Origin: Rhodoferax sp. OV413
GTDB lineage: Bacteria; Pseudomonadota; Gammaproteobacteria; Burkholderiales; Burkholderiaceae_C
DNA: 21,418 bases
Direction of reading: 5' to 3'
NCBI GenBank assembly: GCA_945861195.1
Contig: CAMATS010000005.1
Location: 1-21,418 of the forward strand
The notes beneath the pieces are model-generated. The model was not told the DNA's origin and made no database searches. It was given only the letters and a program-made list of their open reading frames with translations. Of the stretch, positions 14,284-21,418 are shown piece by piece. The position numbers were made by a program, and so were the translations under genes. The first letter of the stretch is position 1; every line of letters starts with the position of its first letter.

Positions 14284-15165
14284 GTGACCAAGAACGCCCA
14301 CTTTCAAGGCTGGTTGGTCCCCGGTATGCTGCTGCTGCCGCAGCTCTTCATCACGCTCGTGTTCTTCTACTGGCCGGCGAGCCAGGCCGTGTGGCAGTCC
14401 TTCCTGCTGCAGGATGCCTTCGGCACCTCGACCGACTTCGTGTGGTTCGAGAACTACCAGTTGCTGTTAAGCAAGCCTGAGTACTACAAGGCCTTGATGA
14501 ACACGGTGCTGTTCTCGGTCTTTGTGGGCTTTTTCTCGCTGTCCATCGCACTGCTGCTCGCAGTGATGGCCGATCGGCAGATCCGCGGCAGCCAGGTCTA
14601 CACCACGCTGTTGATCTGGCCCTATGCCGTGGCCCCGGCGATTGCCGGCGTGTTGTGGATGTTCATGTTCAACCCTTCGCTGGGCATGGTGGCCCGGGGC
14701 CTGCACTCCATCGGTTATGACTGGAACCCGCTGCTCAATGGCAACCAGGCCATGACGCTGGTCATCATGGCTGCGGTCTGGAAGCAAATCAGCTACAACT
14801 TCCTGTTCTTCCTGGCCGGCCTTCAGTCTGTTCCCAAGAGCGTGATCGAGGCGGCCACCATCGACGGCGCCCGTCCCTGGCGGCGGTTCTGGACAATCGT
14901 GTTCCCGTTGCTGTCGCCCACTACCTTCTTCCTGCTCGTGGTTAACGTCGTCTACGTGTTCTTCGACACCTTTGGCATCATCGACACGGTCACCGGAGGT
15001 GGCCCCTCCGGTGCGACCGAGACACTGGTGTACAAGGTCTACGCCGACGGCAAGGGTGGCTCGGACCTGGGGGGCTCGGCCGCACAATCGGTCATCCTGC
15101 TGGTGTTGGTCATCGCGCTCACGGCGATCCAGTTTCGCTACATCGAACGCAAGGTGAACTACTGA
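14284..15165 (+). CDS. ugpA: sn-Glycerol-3-phosphate ABC transporter permease UgpA
   Basis: This 293-residue inner-membrane permease forms the translocation pore with UgpE. It has six predicted helices, the first at GMLLLPQLFITLVFFYWPA, and the MalF-type EAA loop that contacts the ATPase (VIEAATIDGARPWRRFWTIV, about residues 197-216). The start is GTG at 14284; a nearby ATG at 14270 leads only to a six-codon reading frame that stops at once. No strong Shine-Dalgarno is visible, and 131 bases separate it from ugpB, containing the stem-loop. The stop overlaps the ugpE ATG by one base (TGATG), showing coupling. Confidence 0.94.
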   Translation: MTKNAHFQGWLVPGMLLLPQLFITLVFFYWPASQAVWQSFLLQDAFGTSTDFVWFENYQLLLSKPEYYKALMNTVLFSVFVGFFSLSIALLLAVMADRQIRGSQVYTTLLIWPYAVAPAIAGVLWMFMFNPSLGMVARGLHSIGYDWNPLLNGNQAMTLVIMAAVWKQISYNFLFFLAGLQSVPKSVIEAATIDGARPWRRFWTIVFPLLSPTTFFLLVVNVVYVFFDTFGIIDTVTGGGPSGATETLVYKVYADGKGGSDLGGSAAQSVILLVLVIALTAIQFRYIERKVNY

Positions 15166-16013
15166 TGGTCGAGGACCGCCGCTTCGGGGATTTCCTGGCC
15201 TACGTCATCCTGACGTTGGGGGTGCTGATCGTCGCCTTCCCGCTGTACATCACCTTCGTCGCCTCCACCTGGGACGCGTCGACCATCATCAACGGCAAGC
15301 TGCCGCTGTACCCGGGCCCCTACCTGCTGGAGAACTACCACCGCACCCTTTTTGTGGGTACCTCGTCATCGACGCGCGAGCCGGTGTTCAACATGATGTT
15401 CAACTCGCTCGTGATGGCACTGGCGATCGCGTTTGGCAAGATCTCCATCTGCATCCTGTCGGCCTACGCGGTCGTTTACTACCGCTTCCCGCTGCGCATG
15501 ACCGCGTTTTGGCTGATATTCGTCACGCTGATGCTGCCCGTGGAAGTACGCATCTTCCCCACCTTCAAGGTGGTCGCGGACCTGGGCTTTCTTGACACCT
15601 ACCACGGTCTGGCGGTGCCGCTGATCGCTTCGGCCACCGGTACGCTGCTATTCCGGCAGTTCTTCATGACCATCCCCGACGAGCTGCTCGAGGCATCCAA
15701 GATCGATGGCGCCGGCGCGTTCCGTTTCTTTAAGGATACGGTGCTGCCGCTCTCGCTGACGACGATCGCGGCGCTTTTCGTGATCCAGTTCATCTATGGC
15801 TGGAACCAATACCTGTGGCCGCTGCTGATCACGACTAAGGACTCCATGCAGACCATCGTCATCGGCATCAAGAAGATGATCGTGACCGCCGACGCGCTCA
15901 CCGAGTGGCAGCTGGCCATGACAACGGCGATGCTGGCCATGCTTCCGCCGGTGGCGGTGGTGGTGCTTATGCAGCGGCTCTTCGTCAAGGGCCTGGTCGA
16001 TCAGGAGAAATAA
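15165..16013 (+). CDS. ugpE: sn-Glycerol-3-phosphate ABC transporter permease UgpE
   Basis: This 282-residue permease is the second pore subunit. It closely follows E. coli UgpE: it starts MVEDR, has FPLYITFVAST in the first helix, then MLPVEVRIFPTFKV, the EAA loop LLEASKIDGAGAFRFFKD, FIYGWNQYLWPLLI, and ends QRLFVKGLVDQEK. Six transmembrane helices are expected. The ATG overlaps the ugpA stop by one base, with AAGGTG (15151-15156) 8 bases upstream acting as ribosome site inside ugpA. ugpC begins 2 bases after the stop. Confidence 0.96.
   Translation: MVEDRRFGDFLAYVILTLGVLIVAFPLYITFVASTWDASTIINGKLPLYPGPYLLENYHRTLFVGTSSSTREPVFNMMFNSLVMALAIAFGKISICILSAYAVVYYRFPLRMTAFWLIFVTLMLPVEVRIFPTFKVVADLGFLDTYHGLAVPLIASATGTLLFRQFFMTIPDELLEASKIDGAGAFRFFKDTVLPLSLTTIAALFVIQFIYGWNQYLWPLLITTKDSMQTIVIGIKKMIVTADALTEWQLAMTTAMLAMLPPVAVVVLMQRLFVKGLVDQEK
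16003..16007 (+). promoter_or_regulatory. Shine-Dalgarno deciding the ugpC GTG start
   Basis: AGGAG at the very end of ugpE lies 8 bases before the GTG at 16016. It selects this non-ATG start rather than any upstream in-frame start inside ugpE. Confidence 0.65.
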
Positions 16014-16015
16014 GC

Positions 16016-17080
<1,065 letters not shown>

Positions 17081-17083
<3 letters not shown>

Positions 17084-17106
17084 CGGCGAGGCCATGGACG
17101 CCGTCA
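17081..17106 (+). terminator. Inverted repeat at the end of ugpC
   Basis: TGACGGCG (17081-17088) and CGCCGTCA (17099-17106) are a perfect 8-bp inverted repeat with a 10-base loop that starts in the ugpC stop codon. It lacks a T-tract, so it may be a factor-assisted terminator or a 3'-end stabiliser for the ugp transcript. Confidence 0.4.
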
Positions 17107-17401
17107 ACTCGGTCTGCGGCGTACAAAAATATCTCGGCGTCTCAGTGCCTGTTCCTGTGTGGTCAAAAAATCAAAAACGCCTGCCCACGGTCTCTGCTTA
17201 GTCTGCCACGGTCTAGGGCAGGGCGCTTGGATCGTTTAGACCGGGCGCTGCGGCTGCCTGTGCTGGTTTGGGCTGCGGTTTTGGTGGCGCAAATTCAGGT
17301 TTTGTTTTTGCCAATGGGCTTTTGTCGTTGGCAGGGGCAGTCAAAACGCCGGTTCTTTTCTGGAAATTGGCTCAGATGGATTTTTTGACCATACGAGTTG
17401 G
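17084..17401. other. Convergent intergenic region, 318 bp
   Basis: This gap separates the ends of ugpC (plus) and the M24 gene (minus). I found no convincing gene. It has T-rich and A-rich runs, two imperfect copies of CTGCC(C)ACGGTCT (17181-17193 and 17203-17214), and inverted repeats at 17081-17106 and 17209-17243. A bidirectional terminator would be expected here, but no stem followed by a clear T-tract was seen. Confidence 0.6.
17209..17243. repeat. Perfect 7-bp inverted repeat in the convergent gap
   Basis: CGGTCTA (17209-17215) and TAGACCG (17237-17243) are exact inverted copies around a 21-base spacer. It could be a hairpin or a binding site. Function unknown. Confidence 0.4.
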
Positions 17402-18652
17402 TCACAGGGGCAGGCAGCCCAGTTCGCGCGGCAATGACCAGGCGGCTTGGGCGCCCTGCGCGGTGATCAGGAACTGGTCTTCGATGATGAAGCCCCCCTC
17501 GCCATCCACATAAAACGGGGTTTCGAATGCCAGCACCATCCCGGCCTCCAGCGGCTCGTCGGCCTGGGAGGACAAAAAAGGCGGGACCTCGCAAAATGTG
17601 TCATGCCCCAGGCTGTGGCCAAAGTGGCCGCGGCTGAACCGGCTGAAGCCGGCGCGCTGCATGGCACGCGTCGCCCCGGCATGCACCTCGCGCATCAGAT
17701 GCCCGGGTTTGAGCACCTCCAGCCCAGCTGAAAAAGCATCACTCAAGGCGGCCATGATCTCGCGCGTGCGCGGTCTGGCCGGGCCCAGGGTGTAGGTGCG
17801 GCCACTGTCGGAGCTGTAGCCCTGCACCACACAGCCGACATCAAATTTGAGTACGTCGCCACGCTGCAAGCAGGCACCGCCGGCCCAGGGCAGCGGCCCG
17901 ACGGTGGTGTATTCCCATTGACCGCTGAGCGTTACGCCCAAGCGCTTCGTCTCAAGCGCAACGCCCGCGCGCCAGGCCGCAGCAATGGCGTCGCGGTGGA
18001 TGCCCTCATGCACGGCCGCCAAGGCGTGGTGTATGCCGGCTTCGGCAATCAGCGCCGCCTGGGTCAGCCGGGCAATTTCAGCCGGTGACTTGACGGCCTT
18101 GATCTGCCCGAGCACTTGGCTGGCATCGCGCCATTGAACCCGTGGCAGCACGGCTTTGAGCAACTCAAAATCAGCCACCGGCCAAAAATCCAGATCAAGG
18201 CCAATGCGGGCCTGGGACAGGCCGCGCGCCTTCAAGAGATCGCCCAAGGCCAGGAAGGCCTGCCGCGCGTCAAACGCCGCAGGACGCTCAAACCCGGCCG
18301 GGCGGGCGGCCTTGGCAAAGGCTCGCTCAGCCAGCTCGGCCGCGCCCAGGTCTGTGTCAAGCCAGGGCCGGATATCGGCGGTCTCCACCCAATCCGGGTG
18401 GGTGTGAACCTGGGCCGGCCCCAGCGCCGCGCGGGCCGGCGCAGCGAAGAGCTCGGTGCAAACCGCCGCGACCGGCGCCGTGGCGGCGGTCGGTATCAAC
18501 GCCATCGCAGCACCGGCGCGCCGAAAGAACGCGGCAACTCCGGCCGGTGCCCCGGTCGCCCAGGAGAAGCTCTCCGGTTTGGACACCACCACGGCGTCCA
18601 ACTGTTGCGCGCCCAGCAGGCGTTGGGCGCGGGCCCGATTGACATCACTCAT
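17402..18652 (-). CDS. M24-family metallohydrolase (Xaa-Pro peptidase/creatinase fold)
   Basis: From the ATG at 18652 this is a 416-residue pita-bread-fold enzyme with an N-terminal creatinase-type domain (about 1-185) and a C-terminal M24 catalytic domain. All five metal ligands expected of M24 are visible: Asp271 (LKFDVGC), Asp282 (SSDSGRT), His346 (FGHSLGHD), Glu377 (AFETPFY) and Glu391 (IIEDQ). It has no signal peptide, so it is cytoplasmic. The start was chosen for AAGGGA a few bases upstream, just 14 bases after the TRAP large-permease stop; the longer frame would run into that gene. As last gene of the TRAP operon, it probably hydrolyses the imported substrate or a derivative. Proline peptidase, creatinase-like or ectoine-hydrolase-like activities are all possible. 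Confidence 0.88.
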   Translation of the reverse strand: MSDVNRARAQRLLGAQQLDAVVVSKPESFSWATGAPAGVAAFFRRAGAAMALIPTAATAPVAAVCTELFAAPARAALGPAQVHTHPDWVETADIRPWLDTDLGAAELAERAFAKAARPAGFERPAAFDARQAFLALGDLLKARGLSQARIGLDLDFWPVADFELLKAVLPRVQWRDASQVLGQIKAVKSPAEIARLTQAALIAEAGIHHALAAVHEGIHRDAIAAAWRAGVALETKRLGVTLSGQWEYTTVGPLPWAGGACLQRGDVLKFDVGCVVQGYSSDSGRTYTLGPARPRTREIMAALSDAFSAGLEVLKPGHLMREVHAGATRAMQRAGFSRFSRGHFGHSLGHDTFCEVPPFLSSQADEPLEAGMVLAFETPFYVDGEGGFIIEDQFLITAQGAQAAWSLPRELGCLPL

Positions 18653-18666
18653 AAGTTTCCCTTTTC

Positions 18667-19956
18667 TCAGGCGTACGACAAACCGGGCAGCCAGGTTGCA
18701 ATGCCGGGCAGCCAGGTCAGCAGCAGCACCCCCAGTAACAGCAGCAGCCAAAAAGGCAGGGCGCCGTGGGCCGCTTCGCCCAGGCTGACCTTGCCTTTGC
18801 TGATGCCCACCAACACAAACAGGTTCATGCCCACGGGCGGTGTCAGCATGCCGATCTCGATCATCATGGTCACCACCACACCGAGCCAGACGGCGTCAAA
18901 GCCCAGAGCGGTCAGCAGCGGAAACACCACTGGCAGGGTCATCACCATCATCGACAGGCCGTCAAACACCATCCCCAGCAGCAGATAGATCACCATCACC
19001 AGGGCCAGCATCAACAGGGGCGAGAGACCCACCGAGGCAATGCTGGCCAGCAATTTTTGCGGTATCTGCAACACGCTGATCGACTGCGCCAGAATCACCG
19101 CCCCCATGAAGACCAGCGCGATAACGGCAAAGGTGCGGGCCGAGTTCATGAAGGTCTTGAGGAAGCGGCTCCAATTGAGGTCGCCCATGGTGAAACCCAG
19201 CAGGGTGGCGGCCGCCACACCCACCGCAGCCGATTCGGTCGGGGTCGCGATACCCGCAAACAGGCTGCCCAGCACTGACAGAATCAGCACCGCAATGGGC
19301 CACAGTGCCAGGGTCGCGCGCAGGGTCGGCCCCCAGGGCTGGGGCTGCTCCTGCGGCACCTCATTCGGGTTGCGCCGGGCCGACCACTCGACGTAGGCCA
19401 TAAAGATCAGCGCCATCAACAGACCAGGCAGCACGCCGGCCAGAAACAGTTTGCCGATCGAGGTGTCGGTCAGGGCGCCGTAAATCAGCAGCGACAGGCT
19501 GGGCGGTATCAGCAGACCGAGCGTGCCGCCAGCAGCCAGGGTGCCCACCACCAGCCGCGGCGCATAGCCGCGCCGAGACAACTCGGGGTAAGCCACAGCA
19601 CCAACCGCCGCAGACACCGACATGGACGAACCACTGACAGCGCCAAAGACGGTGCACACCGCAATATTGGTGTGCAACAGGCCGCCACGGGCCCGGGCAA
19701 ACAGCGGCGACAGGGCATGGTACACGCCGCCCGCCAGGCCGCTGGCCACCAGCACATCGCCCAGCAGGATAAACAGGGGAATGGCGGTCAGGGTGAACTC
19801 GCCAAAGACGTTGAAAACGGCCTGCACCCCCAGCTGTGTCGCACCGCCTCCCATGAAGTGCAAAATGGCAAAGCCGGTCAGACCCAAAGCGGCACCCAGC
19901 ACCGCACCCGACAGGATGCTGGCCGAGAAAAACAGCCCCATCAAGCCCCAGCTCAT
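18667..19956 (-). CDS. TRAP transporter large permease, DctM family
   Basis: This 429-residue membrane protein is the ion-coupled channel subunit of a TRAP importer, with about 12 hydrophobic segments across its length. Family-typical stretches include AVSGSSMSVSAAVGAVAYPELSRRGY and AAGGTLGLLIPPSLSLLIYG, plus GIATPTESAAVGVAAATLLG and MLTPPVGMNLFVL. The ATG overlaps the small-permease stop by 4 bases (ATGA), and a full GGAGGT (19968-19963) lies 6 bases before it inside that gene, so high translation is likely. The M24 gene begins 14 bases after its stop. The substrate cannot be read from the permease. Confidence 0.95.
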   Translation of the reverse strand: MSWGLMGLFFSASILSGAVLGAALGLTGFAILHFMGGGATQLGVQAVFNVFGEFTLTAIPLFILLGDVLVASGLAGGVYHALSPLFARARGGLLHTNIAVCTVFGAVSGSSMSVSAAVGAVAYPELSRRGYAPRLVVGTLAAGGTLGLLIPPSLSLLIYGALTDTSIGKLFLAGVLPGLLMALIFMAYVEWSARRNPNEVPQEQPQPWGPTLRATLALWPIAVLILSVLGSLFAGIATPTESAAVGVAAATLLGFTMGDLNWSRFLKTFMNSARTFAVIALVFMGAVILAQSISVLQIPQKLLASIASVGLSPLLMLALVMVIYLLLGMVFDGLSMMVMTLPVVFPLLTALGFDAVWLGVVVTMMIEIGMLTPPVGMNLFVLVGISKGKVSLGEAAHGALPFWLLLLLGVLLLTWLPGIATWLPGLSYA

Positions 19957-20489
19957 ACCATGACCTCCGGTGTGGCATCACCCGAAAAGGGTTGCCAGGC
20001 GCGCCACAGGGCAATGGCGCCGGTCAGCGCCATGGACATCGTTGCCAGCCACAGGAAAGGCGCCAGTGGCAGGCGCGATTGCTCGGACATCAGCTTGAGT
20101 TGCGAAGTGAAGGCGCTGATTGCCCAAGCGTGCTGGACAAAGACCACCGCAAAAGCCAGCAGCACGAACTGCCCCAGCACAAACAGCAGCCGCTTGGGGC
20201 GCGGCGGCAAGCGCTCGCTGGCCAGGCTGACGCGGATGTTGAGCTCGTTGAGCACCGTGATCGGCAGCAACGCAAAAACCGCTATGGTCATGAGCAGGCC
20301 AGACAGTTCCTCGGTCAGGGCCAGCGGGCGACCCCAACCGTAGCGCATCACCACGGCCCCCAGCACCAGCACAAAGATGCCGGCCAGGGCACCAGCCCCG
20401 AGCACGGCCAGCATCAACGCCAGGCCGCGCCAGAGCCGCTCCAGAGCGGCTACCCAAGGCGCCGGGGTCAGCGGCGGCTGCGCCATCAT
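19953..20489 (-). CDS. TRAP transporter small permease, DctQ family
   Basis: This 178-residue protein has four predicted transmembrane helices (about 24-50, 60-83, 97-120 and 140-165), including MLAVLGAGALAGIFVLVLG and LLMTIAVFALLPITVL, the DctQ pattern. It pairs with the large permease in the membrane. The ATG at 20489 overlaps the binding-protein stop (ATGA), and its own stop overlaps the large-permease start, so the three TRAP genes are translationally coupled. A second ATG directly follows the first; either could start the protein. Confidence 0.92.
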   Translation of the reverse strand: MMAQPPLTPAPWVAALERLWRGLALMLAVLGAGALAGIFVLVLGAVVMRYGWGRPLALTEELSGLLMTIAVFALLPITVLNELNIRVSLASERLPPRPKRLLFVLGQFVLLAFAVVFVQHAWAISAFTSQLKLMSEQSRLPLAPFLWLATMSMALTGAIALWRAWQPFSGDATPEVMV

Positions 20490-21418
20490 TTCGGCAGGGC
20501 GTCCAGTACCTTCTGGCGGTAGGCAATGGCATCGGCGCCGGTTTCCTTGGCCAGCACGTCCCAGGTCTCCAGGGCAGACCGGCGGATCGCCGCCTTGTCA
20601 GCAACTGGCAGGGCCGGGTGGTAGGTCACACCCTGACTCTGCAGCTTGTCACGCGAGGCGGCCTCGGTCGCCGTGTCGGCATCGAAATTGAAACTAACAC
20701 GTTCGAGTTCTGTCACCGCGTCGAGAAAGCCCTTCTTCAGGTCGGCCGGCAAGGCGGCCCATTTGGCTTTGTGGGCCATCAGGGCGTAGGGGGCCGGCGG
20801 GAACGGGAAGCCCGTGGGGGTAACGTGCTTGGCCACCTCCTGCAGCGAGATGGAGTTGGCGAATCGTGGTGCGTACAGGGCGCAATCCACCACGCCGGTC
20901 TGTAGCGCCGCATACAACTCGTTTTGCGGCACGATCTGGGCAGCTACACCCAGTCTTTTGAAGGTTTCCACCTGCTCACGGCTGCCGACCCGCAGCTTTT
21001 TCTTCTTAAGCTCTTCCAGCGTCTTGACAGGCTCACGGCAAAACAGCGCGGCGTCCACGATCGAGAAGCCGAGGAAGCCCGGCACCTCGATATTCCATTT
21101 GGCGATCCCTTCCTTGAGCACTGCCTTCAGGGCCGGCAGGGCCTTGAGGTGCTCATCGGCATTCGCCACCAGGCCATAAACATAAATATTGGCCAGGGCG
21201 GGCGCGTCACGACCCAAGAACGGGGGCCAGATGAAGCCCAGCTCGGGCGTGCCGGTCTGCATGAAGCGCATGGCATCGGCATCCTTGAGGCCAAGGGCAC
21301 CACCCTCAGAGACCGAGATCTTGAGCTTGCCGCCAGTGCGTTTTTCCACATCGGCCGCAAAGGTGCGGATCTGCACCGACTCCGGGCGCGAGGCCGGGTA
21401 GCTGTTGTTGAACCGCCA
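20486..21418 (-). CDS. TRAP transporter substrate-binding protein, DctP family (N-terminus outside window)
   Basis: This is the periplasmic solute receptor of the TRAP system. The frame stays open to the right edge: the 14 codons before an internal GTG (21376) read WRFNNSYPASRPES, which fits the family and shows that the real start lies beyond 21418. The visible 310 residues include FAADVEKRTGGKLKISVSEG, the LRVGSREQVETFKRLGV segment with the Arg that in DctP/SiaP proteins usually binds a substrate carboxylate, and a C-terminal helix ending VLDALPK. The substrate is unknown; the conserved Arg suggests a carboxylate. Its stop overlaps the small-permease start. Signal peptide not visible. Confidence 0.93.
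   Translation of the reverse strand, partial: WRFNNSYPASRPESVQIRTFAADVEKRTGGKLKISVSEGGALGLKDADAMRFMQTGTPELGFIWPPFLGRDAPALANIYVYGLVANADEHLKALPALKAVLKEGIAKWNIEVPGFLGFSIVDAALFCREPVKTLEELKKKKLRVGSREQVETFKRLGVAAQIVPQNELYAALQTGVVDCALYAPRFANSISLQEVAKHVTPTGFPFPPAPYALMAHKAKWAALPADLKKGFLDAVTELERVSFNFDADTATEAASRDKLQSQGVTYHPALPVADKAAIRRSALETWDVLAKETGADAIAYRQKVLDALPK

Noticed and set aside
14270..14286. Six-codon frame before ugpA as a leader peptide
   Set aside because: It has no ribosome binding site and no regulatory codon run. It overlaps the ugpA GTG by chance.
17309..17333. TGCCAA/TTGGCA inverted repeat as an intrinsic terminator
   Set aside because: The T-rich run lies before the stem on the plus strand and no T-run follows it on either strand, so it does not fit a terminator.
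17402..18652. M24 protein as the DMSP lyase DddP
   Set aside because: DddP has an extra Asp two residues before the first metal Asp. Here the motif is KFDVGC, so the ordinary M24 site is more likely.

Overview
The window looks like a chromosomal segment of a GC-rich betaproteobacterium, most likely Burkholderiales and probably Comamonadaceae-like (Rhodoferax/Polaromonas type). This rests on the argS, SPOR, DsbA and lptA-lptB-rpoN arrangement, a Tat-like signal on DsbA, and the protein sequences as read by eye. No database search was possible. No tRNA, rRNA, CRISPR array, IS element or prophage gene was seen.

Left part, minus strand (1-7266). Reading in the direction of transcription, a LysR regulator is followed by argS, a SPOR-domain membrane protein, a periplasmic DsbA-type oxidoreductase, lptA, lptB and rpoN. 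The first codons of what looks like a THUMP/RlmL-type rRNA methyltransferase run off the left edge. This is housekeeping: arginine charging, cell-division or peptidoglycan binding, disulfide formation, LPS export and sigma-54. lptC and kdsC are not beside lptA.

Middle part, plus strand (7360-12726). An amidase-signature enzyme, divergent from the LysR gene, carries an extra N-terminal helical segment that resembles the small GatC/AtzG-type partner subunits. It is followed by an apparent three-gene unit: a di-haem cytochrome c peroxidase/MauG-like lipoprotein, a BaeS-like histidine kinase with a proline-rich periplasmic insert, and a BaeR-like response regulator. The region in front of this unit holds three GTAAA-type half-sites at an exact 10-bp period, the layout bound by OmpR/PhoB-family regulators such as CpxR. 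Autoregulation through them is a testable idea.

ugp operon, plus strand (12845-17083). This is a complete sn-glycerol-3-phosphate ABC importer, ugpB-ugpA-ugpE-ugpC. A recognisable Pho box lies upstream of ugpB and a strong stem-loop lies between ugpB and ugpA. Phe and Lys codons here lean to TTC and AAG more than in the flanking genes I sampled.

Right part, minus strand (17402-21418). A TRAP transporter (binding protein cut by the right edge, small permease, large permease) is tightly coupled to a cytoplasmic M24-family metallohydrolase. This suggests uptake and hydrolysis of one unidentified organic substrate. The 318-bp convergent gap between ugpC and the M24 gene holds inverted repeats but no convincing gene.

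Nothing here is clearly a new system. The best leads are the peroxidase/two-component unit with its GTAAA array, the GatC/AtzG-like fused amidase, and the TRAP-M24 operon.
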